This document shows, piece after piece, positions 25,435 to 34,071 of a stretch of DNA of 64,000 nt; position 1 is the stretch's first letter; the number at the start of each line of letters is the position of its first letter. Below the pieces are notes generated by a model. The model searched no databases and was not told where the DNA came from. It saw nothing but the letters and a program-made list of their open reading frames with translations. The position numbers were made by a program, and so were the translations under genes. Source of the stretch: Streptomyces sp. GESEQ-35 (GTDB taxonomy: Bacteria; Actinomycetota; Actinomycetes; Streptomycetales; Streptomycetaceae). Where the stretch lies: positions 124,001 through 188,000 of the forward strand of contig NZ_JAFFSX010000018.1 of assembly GCF_017948485.1 (NCBI RefSeq). Direction: 5' to 3'.

Positions 25435-26360
25435 ACGAGGAACAAGGACAAGAACCGGGCGCCGACCAGGACTTCGAGGAGCAGTTGCGCGAACTGCTCG
25501 CCGAGGACGCGTACACCATCCGGCCCTCGCCCGCGCCCTACCCGTCGATCCGTCGCCGGGGCGCGGTCGAGCGCAGGCGCCGGGTGACGGTGGCGGGGGT
25601 GGCGCTGGCGACGCTGGCCGCCGTGCCCGCGGGGGCCATCGCGGTCACCGGCGGAGGCTCGGAGGCGGACACGGCGACTCCGACGCCGTCGGTCAGTGCC
25701 ACGCGGCAGACCATTCCCACTCCCACTCCGACGCCGAGCGGACCGGAGGGACCCGCCACGCCCGGGCAGTTGCTCGACGGGCTCACGCTCGGGAAGGCCG
25801 CGTCCTGGCTGGAGGACTGCATCGACTACGACCGGAGCCACGGCTCCATGGATGGCTCCGCCCTGGGCGACGCCGCCGACTACCGGATCCTCCTCGGGAT
25901 GAGGAGCACCGGGGACAGCAACTCCCCCGGCGACGGCTTCTACATCGTCGCCGTGAAGGAGAAGCAGACACCGGCCAAGGTGATCTGCCACATCACGGAC
26001 GGCGAGGCGTCCGGGATCTCGTCCAGCGTCGGTGAGGACCCGCCGCTCCCTGACGCCGGCCCCGTGCAGATCGACGTCAACGACTACAAGCTCTACCAGC
26101 AGTCCATCCTCGACAAAGGCAGCTGGAAGCTCCCCTTCCGCTGGGGCAGCATCGGCAAGGCCGACTCGAACGTGACCAAGGTGACCGTCACCTACGGCGG
26201 CAGGACCAGCCAGGCGGTCCTGGACCACGGCTGGTTCGTCGCCTCCGGAATCCTCACCACGCAGATCACCCGGAACCCGCACGTCAAGGGCTACGACGCC
26301 GAAGGCCGACTCGTCTACGACTCCGACAACGACCAGAGCTACATCCAGACGCCGCCGTAG
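25431..26360 (+). CDS. Single-pass membrane protein, probable anti-sigma partner
   Basis: 309 residues: a cytosolic N-terminal segment of about 48 residues with an acidic helix (DFEEQLRELLAEDAY), a basic stretch (RRRGAVERRRR), one membrane helix (about 49-70, VTVAGVALATLAAVPAGAI), a Pro/Thr-rich linker (PTPTPTPSGPEG) and a large exterior domain with two cysteines. This is the layout of actinobacterial anti-sigma or sensor proteins, but no canonical zinc motif is present. GTG 25431 overlaps the sigma factor stop (GTGA). Confidence 0.7.
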   Translation: MNEEQGQEPGADQDFEEQLRELLAEDAYTIRPSPAPYPSIRRRGAVERRRRVTVAGVALATLAAVPAGAIAVTGGGSEADTATPTPSVSATRQTIPTPTPTPSGPEGPATPGQLLDGLTLGKAASWLEDCIDYDRSHGSMDGSALGDAADYRILLGMRSTGDSNSPGDGFYIVAVKEKQTPAKVICHITDGEASGISSSVGEDPPLPDAGPVQIDVNDYKLYQQSILDKGSWKLPFRWGSIGKADSNVTKVTVTYGGRTSQAVLDHGWFVASGILTTQITRNPHVKGYDAEGRLVYDSDNDQSYIQTPP

Positions 26361-26378
26361 CACGAACCACAACCGAGC

Positions 26379-26409
26379 AGGGGGCGCCGCACAGGGGACG
26401 GCGCCCCCT
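26379..26409. terminator. Strong hairpin between convergent genes
   Basis: AGGGGGCGCCG (26379-26389) pairs perfectly with CGGCGCCCCCT (26399-26409) around a 9-nt loop. It lies after the sigma/anti-sigma pair and before the end of the convergent GntR-family gene, so it can serve both directions. Confidence 0.85.
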
Positions 26410-26463
26410 TCACGGTGCGGGCGCGCAGCACGGCCCGTCGGCCCACCGCCACCTGACGGAGCC

Positions 26464-27177
26464 TCACCCCACCCCGCGTGACTCCTGCGCCGAGCGCGAC
26501 TCGATCCCGCGGAAGTGGACCGCCATCGCGCGCTGCGCGCCCTCGACGTCCCGGGCGCGCAGTGCGCTGACGATGTCGCGGTGGCGGCGGACGGTCACCT
26601 CGGGTGCCGGGTCGTCGGTCCAGCCGCGGGCGCGGGCGACGCGCCGGAACACCGTCCAGAAGGCGCCGAGGAGTTGCGGCACGAGCGCGTTGCCCAGGGA
26701 CGCGTAGAGCAGTTCGTGGAACTCGCCGTCGAGTTCGGCGACGTCGTGCCCGGCGCGGCCCGCCTCCTCCATCCGGTCGACCGCGACCTCCAGCCGGTCC
26801 AGCTCCGCCTCGGTGAGCAGCACGGCGACCCGGCTGATCAGCCCCTCCTCCAGCACCTCGCGCACCTGGAGGATCTCGGCGAGCGCGTCGGTGTCGTCCT
26901 CGTGCCGGGCCAGCGTGCGGAAGGTCAGGCCGTCGATCAGCGGGGTCAACGAGGCGTGTCCGACGTACGTCCCGAAACCGTGCCTGATCTCCACGATGTC
27001 GAGCGCCTGGAGCGCCTTGAGCGCCTCGCGGACGGAGTTGCGGCTGATGCCGAGGTCCGCCATGAGCTCGGTCTCGGTGGGCAGCGACTCACCGACCCGG
27101 AGCTTGCGGTCGAGGATCAGCTGCACGACCTGGCGCTGTATCCGACTGTTCCTGGTCTCCCCGGACATGCGCCGCAT
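26464..27177 (-). CDS. FadR-type GntR family regulator
   Basis: 237 residues. The winged helix (about 8-75) shows LRVGESLPTETELMADLGIS and RNSVREALKALQALDIVEIR, the GntR consensus. The FCD C-terminal domain (about 95-225) has the metal-ligand pattern of FadR proteins: Asp in VAELDGEFHELLYASLGN and His in RRHRDIVSALRARD plus AMAVHFRG. It is divergent from the ABC importer/aldolase operon and should repress it. In the NanR subfamily the inducer is sialic acid, which would fit the neighbours. Start 27177 or 27168 (both ATG) cannot be decided. Confidence 0.88.
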   Translation of the reverse strand: MRRMSGETRNSRIQRQVVQLILDRKLRVGESLPTETELMADLGISRNSVREALKALQALDIVEIRHGFGTYVGHASLTPLIDGLTFRTLARHEDDTDALAEILQVREVLEEGLISRVAVLLTEAELDRLEVAVDRMEEAGRAGHDVAELDGEFHELLYASLGNALVPQLLGAFWTVFRRVARARGWTDDPAPEVTVRRHRDIVSALRARDVEGAQRAMAVHFRGIESRSAQESRGVG

Positions 27178-27263
27178 CGTACGCGCCCGGGACGTCCCAC
27201 GTCCCATGTCTGACGGATGTGAGAGGTGACGATCCGTCAATCCACGTGTTTCGTGCCGCCATT

Positions 27264-27288
27264 GGTCCGACCTCTGGCATATACGCCA
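27264..27288. promoter_or_regulatory. Candidate operators of the FadR-type regulator
   Basis: Two adjacent dyads lie in the divergent region: GGTC-C-GACC (27264-27272), which resembles FadR-class half-sites, and TGGCATATACGCCA (27275-27288), symmetric except for one pair. They are 16-40 bp upstream of the predicted -35 of the importer operon. Confidence 0.45.
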
Positions 27289-27303
27289 TTCGTGTGCGTT
27301 CCC

Positions 27304-27332
27304 TTGACCGCCCTCACAGCCCCTCCTATGGT
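27304..27332 (+). promoter_or_regulatory. Vegetative-type promoter of the importer operon
   Basis: TTGACC (27304-27309) and TATGGT (27327-27332) are separated by exactly 17 bp, close to the principal sigma factor consensus of Streptomyces. It lies 90 bp before the GTG of the substrate-binding protein. Confidence 0.6.
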
Positions 27333-27421
27333 CGCGCTGACTACAGGACGTAGGACGTCGTATCTCTTCATATCTTCCGCCCGTCCTCTCGTATCTCCAC
27401 CCTCATCCCGCTGGAGGAACC

Positions 27422-29047
27422 GTGCGCGACGTGACCGACGACATGCCGGCGCTGCATCGCCGGACGTTCCTGAAGTACACCGGCGCGCTCGGCGCGTCCG
27501 CCGCTGTCACCGCGTCGTTGTCGGCCTGTTCGTCGGGACCGGAGTCGACCAATGACACCGGCGGCAGCGGCAAGGACCGCACGCTGACCGCGGTGATCGG
27601 CTACGGCAACGACGGCAGCTGGGATCCCACACAGACCGCGTCGGCGTTCTGCATGGCCGCCAACAACCACATCTACGAAGGGCTGCTCGACACCGACCCG
27701 ATCTCCCGCGAGCCGTACGCGGCGCTCGCCACGCAGGTGCCGGGCGACCCGAACAGCACGTCCTGGAAGTTCACGCTGCGGGCCGGGGCCACGTTCCACG
27801 ACGGGAAGCCGGTCACCGCCGACGACGTGGTGTTCGTCTTCGACCGGATCCTCGACCCGGACACCCAGACCCTCGCCAAGGGGTTCTTCGCGAGCTGGCT
27901 GAAGGAAGTCCGCAAGCTCGACGCGCAGAACGTCGAGGTGGTGCTCAAGTTCCCCTTCCGGGAAGGGATTTCGCGGCTCACCCTCGCCAAGATCATGCCG
28001 AAGCACGTGTTCTCCCGGCCCGGCGCCTGGGACGACGCGATCAAGGGCACGGCGATCGGCTCGGGACCGTACCGGCAGACCGCGCACCACCCGAAGTCCA
28101 ACACCACCTTCGAGGCGTACGCCGACTACAACGGCCCGCGCCGGCCCGCCTTCCAGAAGATGAACTGGCTGACGATCGTGGACGCCGCCCCGCGCGTCGC
28201 CCGGATCTCCGGGGCCAGCGCGGGCGCGCAGATCGCCGACAACATCCCGTACGCCAACATCGGGCAGCTCAAGGGCGGCGGGCTCACGGTCGCGGGCGGC
28301 GCCGGGATGAACAACCTGTTCCTGATGTTCAACACCAAGCACAAGCCGTTCGACGACGTCCGCGTACGGCAGGCGCTGCACTACGCCATCGACACCGAGA
28401 AGATGGTCGAGGTGGCGCTGAAGGGCCACGGCACGCCGTCGTCGTCCTTCCTCAACGAGAACAACCCGAGCTACCGGCGCGCGAAGACCGTCTACGACTA
28501 CGACCCCGACAAGGCGAAGGCGCTCCTGAAGGAGGCCGGGGTCAGCGGGCTGAAGGTCGACATCCTTGCGGTGAACGTCAGTTGGATCGTGGACTGTCTG
28601 CCGACCATCAAGGCGTCCTGGGACGCGATCGGCGTGAAGACGACCCTCAATCCGCAGGAGACCACGGCCGTCTTCACCAAGATGGACCAGAAGCAGGACT
28701 ACCAGGTCGTCGCCGCCGCCTCGAACCCCAACCAGTTCGGCCTCGACGCCGATCTGATCATGCATTACAACTACGGGCCCACCAACCTGTGGATGGGGTA
28801 CACGCGCTGGGCCGGCAACGCGGTCGCCAAGAAGCTCTTCAAGGACATGGACGCGGCGACCCAGGAGCCGGACCCGGACCGGAAGAAGACGATGATCCAG
28901 GACTACGTCGACGTCGTCGCCGAACAGGCCGTGCTCTACCCGGTCGTCCACAACGAGCTGATGACCGCCTGGGATCCGACGGCACTCGCCGGGATAAGGG
29001 CACAGCCGTACCCGGGAATCAACCTGCTTCAGGCCAAGTGGGTCTAA
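27422..29047 (+). CDS. Family 5 ABC transporter substrate-binding lipoprotein (Dpp/Opp/Sat-like)
   Basis: 541 residues. The export signal is a Tat lipoprotein type: HRRTFLKYTGALG and then the lipobox LSAC (about 36-39). The class II binding fold of the dipeptide/nickel family follows: WKFTLRAGATFHDGKPVTAD, then DVVFVFDRILDP, the middle DDVRVRQALHYAIDTEKMVE and a GLDADLIMHYN C-terminal region. Such receptors bind peptides, nickel, sugars or sialic acid. The adjacent aldolase and sialidase favour sialic acid. GTG 27422 has GGAGG at 5 nt. Confidence 0.9.
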   Translation: MRDVTDDMPALHRRTFLKYTGALGASAAVTASLSACSSGPESTNDTGGSGKDRTLTAVIGYGNDGSWDPTQTASAFCMAANNHIYEGLLDTDPISREPYAALATQVPGDPNSTSWKFTLRAGATFHDGKPVTADDVVFVFDRILDPDTQTLAKGFFASWLKEVRKLDAQNVEVVLKFPFREGISRLTLAKIMPKHVFSRPGAWDDAIKGTAIGSGPYRQTAHHPKSNTTFEAYADYNGPRRPAFQKMNWLTIVDAAPRVARISGASAGAQIADNIPYANIGQLKGGGLTVAGGAGMNNLFLMFNTKHKPFDDVRVRQALHYAIDTEKMVEVALKGHGTPSSSFLNENNPSYRRAKTVYDYDPDKAKALLKEAGVSGLKVDILAVNVSWIVDCLPTIKASWDAIGVKTTLNPQETTAVFTKMDQKQDYQVVAAASNPNQFGLDADLIMHYNYGPTNLWMGYTRWAGNAVAKKLFKDMDAATQEPDPDRKKTMIQDYVDVVAEQAVLYPVVHNELMTAWDPTALAGIRAQPYPGINLLQAKWV

Positions 29048-29075
29048 CCACCCCCAGTTGTACGGGAGTTGATCC

Positions 29076-30035
29076 GTGGTCACCATCGCCAGGATCCTGG
29101 CCCGCCGTGTCGCCCTGCTCGTCCCGCTGATGCTCGGCATCGTGCTGTTCGTGTTCCTGGTGATGCGGTTCTCGGACGTCGACCCGGCGTCCGCGTTCTT
29201 CCAGGGCGCCAATCCGACGCCCGGGCAACTGCACGACTTCCGTGAGGAGAACGGCCTGCTCGACCCGCTCCCGGTGCGCTACGTCGACTTCGTCGGCGCC
29301 CTGCTCCACGGCGACATGGGCACCAGCGCACTGACCCGGGCGCCGGTGATCGACCAGGTCATGACCGCACTGCCGCTCACCCTCCAGCTCACCTTCCTGG
29401 GCCTGGGCATCGCGGTGGTGCTGTCCCTCATCGGCGGTGTGACCGCGGCGATCTACCGGGACCGGCTGCCGGACCAGATCATCCGGGTCGTGTCGCTGAC
29501 CGGCGTCGCGGCGCCCGGCTTCTGGCTGGCGCTGCTGATGATCCAGTACCTGGCGGTCGACCTGGGCTGGTTCCCGACCGGCGGCTACATCAACCCGGCG
29601 GACTCCTTCACGGGCTGGCTGAAGACCATGACCCTTCCCGCGCTCGCCCTGTCCCTGCCGGTCGCGGCCCAACTCACGCGCATCGTCAGGACATCCGTCG
29701 TCGAGGAGCTGGACAAGGACTACGTCCGGACGGCGATCGGCAGCGGACTGCCGCCACACGTGGTGGTCGGCCGGAACGTCCTGCGCAACGCGCTCATCAA
29801 CCCGCTCACGGTGCTCGGTCTGCGCGTCGGCTATCTGCTCGGCGGCGCGGTGGTCATCGAGACGATCTTCTCGCTGCCCGGCATGGGCAAGCTGATGATC
29901 GACGCCGTGAAGAACGGCGACCCGGCCGTCGTGCAGGGCGTCGTCCTGACGACGGCGACGGGCTTCGTGATCGTCAACCTCGTCATCGACGTCCTCTACC
30001 TGCTGGTCAACCCGCGACTGAGGGAAGCCGCCTGA
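29076..30035 (+). CDS. ABC transporter permease, DppB type
   Basis: 319 residues, six membrane helices, starting ILARRVALLVPLMLGIVLFV as in DppB/OppB. The EAA loop that docks on the ATPase is RTAIGSGLPPHVVVGRNVLR (about 220). The first periplasmic loop is long (about 30-95). It is the second gene of the importer operon, 28 bp after the receptor gene and overlapping the next gene by 1 bp (TGATG). Confidence 0.92.
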   Translation: MVTIARILARRVALLVPLMLGIVLFVFLVMRFSDVDPASAFFQGANPTPGQLHDFREENGLLDPLPVRYVDFVGALLHGDMGTSALTRAPVIDQVMTALPLTLQLTFLGLGIAVVLSLIGGVTAAIYRDRLPDQIIRVVSLTGVAAPGFWLALLMIQYLAVDLGWFPTGGYINPADSFTGWLKTMTLPALALSLPVAAQLTRIVRTSVVEELDKDYVRTAIGSGLPPHVVVGRNVLRNALINPLTVLGLRVGYLLGGAVVIETIFSLPGMGKLMIDAVKNGDPAVVQGVVLTTATGFVIVNLVIDVLYLLVNPRLREAA

Positions 30036-32005
30036 TGTTCACCCGCAAGGGGCTCACCGAAGCCCTCTCGCGACCCGGCATCCGGCTGCGCGGCTGGCGT
30101 CGGCTGCCGCTGCTGTCGAAGATCGCCGTCTGCTTCCTGGCCGTCGTCGTCCTGGTGGCCGTGTTCGCGCCGCTGCTCGCGCCCGACGACCCGCTCGACC
30201 AGCAGCCGCCCATCGACGGCACCGGGCACCCGTCCGTCGAGCACTGGATGGGCCAGGACAGCCTCGGCCGGGACATCATGAGCCGGCTGATGTACGGCGC
30301 CCGCTGGTCCCTCGCCATCGGCCTCGGCGCGACCGCGCTCGCGCTTCTCGTGGGCGCGGTCATCGGCGCGGTGGCGGCGACCTCCCGCAAGGGCGTCGAC
30401 GAGACGCTGATGCGCTGCCTGGACGTGGTGATGGCGTTCCCGGGCATCGCGCTGGCCGCCGTACTGGTGGCCGTGTTCGGCGGCGGGATCACGGTCCTCA
30501 TCTGTGCGATCGCGTTCCTGTTCACGCCGCCGATGGCGCGGGTCGTACGGGCCAACGTCCTCGACCAGTACGGCGAGGACTATGTGACGGCCGAGCGGGT
30601 GATCGGCGCCCGTACGCCGCACATCGTCTGGCGGCACGTGGCCATCAACTGTGCCGCTCCCGTCCTGGTGTTCTGCACGGTCCAGGTCGCCGAGGCCATC
30701 GTCTTCGAGGCGTCGCTGTCCTTCATCGGCGCGGGCGTACGGCCGCCGGACCCGTCGTGGGGCAGCGTCATCGCGGACGGCAAGAACATGGTGCTGACCG
30801 GCGGCTGGTGGGCGACCGTCTTCCCCGGGCTGCTGATGCTGGTGACCGTGCTGTCGCTGAACATCCTGTCCGAGGGCGTCTCGGACGCGTGGGCGGCCCC
30901 GTCGGCGCGGGATGTGGAGGTCCGCGACGAGGACGACCGGCTGGAGGCGCCGGAGCCCGGGAGCGGTGAGGTCCTCCAGCTGCCGGGGCTGACCGAGGCG
31001 GCGGCGCGACTGCGGGCGCGGGCCCGTCCGCTGCCCGGCGGCGCCCAACCGATGCTGGCCGTGGAGAACCTGGCCATCGGCTTCGAGGCCCGGCACCAGG
31101 GCGTGGACATCGTCGACGGGATCAGCTTCGAGGTGCAGCCCGGTGAAGTCCTCGGCCTGGTGGGCGAGTCGGGCTGCGGCAAGTCACTGACCGCGCTGAC
31201 GGTGATGGGCCTCGAACCGAAGGGGGCCCGGGTACGTGGACAGGTCCGTTTCCACCAGCGGGACCTGCTCGCCGAGCCGATGCGGGTCCGCCGCAAGCTG
31301 CTCGGCCATGAGATGGCGATGATCTACCAGGACGCGCTGTCGTCCCTGAACCCGGCGATGACGATCCGCTCCCAGCTCAAACAGGTCGTACGACGCGGCG
31401 GCCACCGCAGTCCCCAGGAACTGCTGACGATGGTCGGCCTCGACCCCGACCGCACCCTGCGCAGTTACCCGCACGAGCTCTCCGGCGGCCAGCGCCAGCG
31501 CGTCCTCATCGCCATGGCCCTGTCCCGCGACCCGAAACTGATCGTCGCCGACGAGCCGACGACCGCGCTCGACGTGACCGTGCAGGCACAGATCATGGAG
31601 CTGCTGCTCGGGCTGCGGGAGGAGCTGGGCTTCGCGCTGATCCTCGTCTCGCACGACCTCGCGCTGGTCGCCGACATCACCGACCGGGTGGTCGTGATGT
31701 ACGGCGGACAGATCGTGGAGACGGGCGTGACCGCGGACCTGGTGGAGGCACCGGCCCACCACTACACACGCGGGCTGCTCGGCAGCGTGCTCTCCCTGGA
31801 ATCGGCGGCCGAGAGGATGACGCAGGTCAAGGGTGCCGTGCCCTCCCCCGCGGACTTCCCGGCGGGCTGCCGGTTCGCCGACCGGTGTCCACGGGCGAGC
31901 GAGACCTGCCGCACGACGGCTCCCGTTCTGACCGGCACGCGCACGCATACGGCGGCCTGCCACCACCCCGCCATCGACCTGGTGAACGCGGAGGTCGTCC
32001 AGTGA
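30035..32005 (+). CDS. Fused DppC-type permease and DppD-type ATPase
   Basis: 656 residues joining two usual subunits. Residues 1-290 are a DppC permease with six helices, the WMGQDSLGRDIMSRLMYGAR motif and the EAA loop ERVIGARTPHIVWRHVAINC. After an acidic linker (about 290-340) comes a complete ATPase: Walker A GESGCGKS (about 380), signature LSGGQRQR, Walker B LIVADEPTTALD, H-loop LVSHDLAL and the C-terminal oligopeptide domain with a four-cysteine cluster (GCRFADRCPRASETC and AACHH), probably an Fe-S or zinc site. Such fusions occur in actinobacteria. Confidence 0.92.
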   Translation: MFTRKGLTEALSRPGIRLRGWRRLPLLSKIAVCFLAVVVLVAVFAPLLAPDDPLDQQPPIDGTGHPSVEHWMGQDSLGRDIMSRLMYGARWSLAIGLGATALALLVGAVIGAVAATSRKGVDETLMRCLDVVMAFPGIALAAVLVAVFGGGITVLICAIAFLFTPPMARVVRANVLDQYGEDYVTAERVIGARTPHIVWRHVAINCAAPVLVFCTVQVAEAIVFEASLSFIGAGVRPPDPSWGSVIADGKNMVLTGGWWATVFPGLLMLVTVLSLNILSEGVSDAWAAPSARDVEVRDEDDRLEAPEPGSGEVLQLPGLTEAAARLRARARPLPGGAQPMLAVENLAIGFEARHQGVDIVDGISFEVQPGEVLGLVGESGCGKSLTALTVMGLEPKGARVRGQVRFHQRDLLAEPMRVRRKLLGHEMAMIYQDALSSLNPAMTIRSQLKQVVRRGGHRSPQELLTMVGLDPDRTLRSYPHELSGGQRQRVLIAMALSRDPKLIVADEPTTALDVTVQAQIMELLLGLREELGFALILVSHDLALVADITDRVVVMYGGQIVETGVTADLVEAPAHHYTRGLLGSVLSLESAAERMTQVKGAVPSPADFPAGCRFADRCPRASETCRTTAPVLTGTRTHTAACHHPAIDLVNAEVVQ

Positions 32006-33033
32006 ACGCACTCGTGGAGCTGTCCGGCACCCACGTCGTCCACAAGGCCCGCAGCGGTGGGCTGTTCACCCGGGACCGGGTGTACGCCCTGACCGGCGCC
32101 GACCTCACCATCGCGCCCGGCGAGACGGTCGGCGTCGTCGGCGAGTCCGGCTGCGGCAAGTCGACGCTGGCGAAGGTACTGGTGGGCGTGGTGCGACCGA
32201 CGTCCGGCACGGTGTCCTTCCGGGGCCGTGACCTGTGGAGCATGACGCCCGCCGAACGCCGGGCGGCGGTCGGCCGCAACACCGGCATGATCTTCCAGGA
32301 CCCGTCCACCGCACTCAACCGGCGTCTGACGATCCGCCAGATCCTGCGGGACCCGATGGATGTGCACCGGCAGGGCACCGCGAAGGAACGGGACGCACGC
32401 GTACGGGAGTTGATGTCCCTGGTCGGCCTGCCGAAGGCGCTGACCGACGCGCTCCCCGGCCAGCTCTCCGGCGGCCAGCGCCAACGCGTCGCCATCGCGA
32501 GGGCGCTGGCCCTCGACCCCGATCTCGTGGTCGCGGACGAGCCCACCAGCGCCCTCGACGTCTCGGTCCGCGCCCAGATCCTCAATCTGCTGCTCGACCT
32601 GAAGGAGCGCCTGGGACTCGCCCTGGTCTTCGTCTCGCACGACATCCAGACGGTACGGCGGATGAGCGACCGTGTGATCACGATGTACCTGGGCCGGATC
32701 GTGGAGGAGGCTCCGGCCGACCTGGTGACGGACGACTCCCGGCACCCGTACACCCGTGCCCTGTTCTCGGCGACCCCCGGCCTGCTGCACCCGATCGACC
32801 CGATCCCGCTGGTCGGGCCGGTGCCGTCGGCGACACACCCGCCCAGTGGCTGCCCCTTCCGCACCCGGTGCTGGAAGGCGGACGAGGAGTGCGCCGACAC
32901 GATGCCCGAATTTTCCGTTGCGTCCACTCCTGTGCACCGCTTCCGGTGTCACCATCCAGTGGAGGAGGGCCGACCGACCCGCGACCTCGTGGGTCAGGCT
33001 GCCGTACCGGAAGAGCACCAGGAGCCGACATGA
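32002..33033 (+). CDS. ABC transporter ATP-binding protein, DppF type
   Basis: 343 residues. Walker A GESGCGKSTLAK (about 50), signature LSGGQRQRVAIARAL, Walker B LVVADEPTSALD, H-loop VSHDIQTV and the C-terminal oligopeptide_ABC_C domain with CPFRTRCWKADEEC and RCHH. It is the second ATPase of the importer. GTG 32002 overlaps the fusion gene stop and gives a normal start (MNALVELSGTHVVHK). Its stop overlaps the aldolase ATG. Confidence 0.93.
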   Translation: MNALVELSGTHVVHKARSGGLFTRDRVYALTGADLTIAPGETVGVVGESGCGKSTLAKVLVGVVRPTSGTVSFRGRDLWSMTPAERRAAVGRNTGMIFQDPSTALNRRLTIRQILRDPMDVHRQGTAKERDARVRELMSLVGLPKALTDALPGQLSGGQRQRVAIARALALDPDLVVADEPTSALDVSVRAQILNLLLDLKERLGLALVFVSHDIQTVRRMSDRVITMYLGRIVEEAPADLVTDDSRHPYTRALFSATPGLLHPIDPIPLVGPVPSATHPPSGCPFRTRCWKADEECADTMPEFSVASTPVHRFRCHHPVEEGRPTRDLVGQAAVPEEHQEPT

Positions 33034-33980
33034 ACTTCCCCACCCCGAACGGCAGAAAGTGGCTGTCCGGTGTCGTCCCGCCCGTCTGCACGCCCCTGAC
33101 ACCGGACCGTGAGGTGGACGTCCCCTCGCTGCTCAGGCTGGTCGATCATCTGGTCGACGGCGGGGTGGACGGGCTGTTCGTGCTCGGGTCGTCCTCGGAG
33201 GCCGCGTTTCTGACGGACGGGCAGCGCAGGCTGGTCGTGGAGTCGGTGGCGGCGCATGTGGGCGGACGGCTGCCGCTGCTGGCCGGGGTGATCGACATGA
33301 CGACACCGCGGGTGCTGGACCATGTGGCCCAGGTGACGGCGGCGGGCGCGGACGCGGTCGTCGCGACGGCGCCCTTCTACGCCCGCACCCACCCGACGGA
33401 GATCGCCCTCCACTTCCGGCGGATCGCCGCGGCCTCCCCTGTGCCCGTCGTCGCGTACGACATCCCGTCGGCCGTCCACACGAAACTCCCCGCGGACCTG
33501 GTCCTGGAGCTGGCCGCCGAGGGAGTGCTGGCCGCGCTCAAGGACTCCAGCGGTGACCTGGGCGGCTTCCGCGCCGTCGTGACCGGCGCCCGCACCCACC
33601 CCGGCATCACCGGCTTCAGCGTGCTGACCGGCTCCGAGCTGATCGTCGACGCGGCGCTCGCGCTCGGCGCCGACGGGGCCGTACCCGGGCTCGCCAACGT
33701 CGACCCGCACGGATACGTCCGCGTCGACCGGCTCTGCCGCGCGGGCGACTGGGACCGGGCCCGGGCCGAGCAGGAACGGCTGTGCGCCCTGTTCGGCCTG
33801 GTGGGCGTGGGCGACCCGGCCCGGATGAGCGGCAGCTCGTCGGGCCTCGGCGCGTTCAAGGCCGCGTTGCACCTGCGGGGCGTGATCGACTGCCCGGCGA
33901 CGGCGGAACCGCAGGTGCCGCTGTCGGCGGACGAGGTGGAGCGCGTGGGGAAGCATCTCGCTGCGGCGGGGTTGCTTTGA
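33030..33980 (+). CDS. DapA-superfamily lyase, probable N-acetylneuraminate lyase
   Basis: 316 residues, class I aldolase of the dihydrodipicolinate synthase/NanA superfamily. The Schiff-base lysine is K171 in LAALKDSSGD. The catalytic Tyr is in VVAYDIPSAVHTKLP. The substrate loop reads LGSSSEAAFLTDGQR where DapA has GTTGE. It is the last gene of the importer operon (4-bp overlap) and faces a sialidase gene. Cleavage of sialic acid to N-acetylmannosamine and pyruvate is the best inference. Other 2-keto-acid substrates remain possible, and nanE/nanK are not seen here. Confidence 0.75.
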   Translation: MNFPTPNGRKWLSGVVPPVCTPLTPDREVDVPSLLRLVDHLVDGGVDGLFVLGSSSEAAFLTDGQRRLVVESVAAHVGGRLPLLAGVIDMTTPRVLDHVAQVTAAGADAVVATAPFYARTHPTEIALHFRRIAAASPVPVVAYDIPSAVHTKLPADLVLELAAEGVLAALKDSSGDLGGFRAVVTGARTHPGITGFSVLTGSELIVDAALALGADGAVPGLANVDPHGYVRVDRLCRAGDWDRARAEQERLCALFGLVGVGDPARMSGSSSGLGAFKAALHLRGVIDCPATAEPQVPLSADEVERVGKHLAAAGLL

Positions 33981-34004
33981 GCTCCGCGGTGGGTCGTCTG
34001 TCGT

Positions 34005-34056
34005 CTGCGGCGCCGTGGGGGCTGGTCGCGCAGTTCCCCGCGCCCCTTTGGGGCGC
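34005..34056 (+). repeat. Intergenic hairpin repeat, copy 2
   Basis: Contains GGCTGGTCGCGCAGTTCCCC and the terminal hairpin GCGCCCC (34040-34046)-TTT-GGGGCGC (34050-34056). It follows the lyase stop by 24 bp, in the same orientation as that gene, between convergent genes. Confidence 0.9.
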
Positions 34057-34071
34057 TGTGGAACCGCTCGT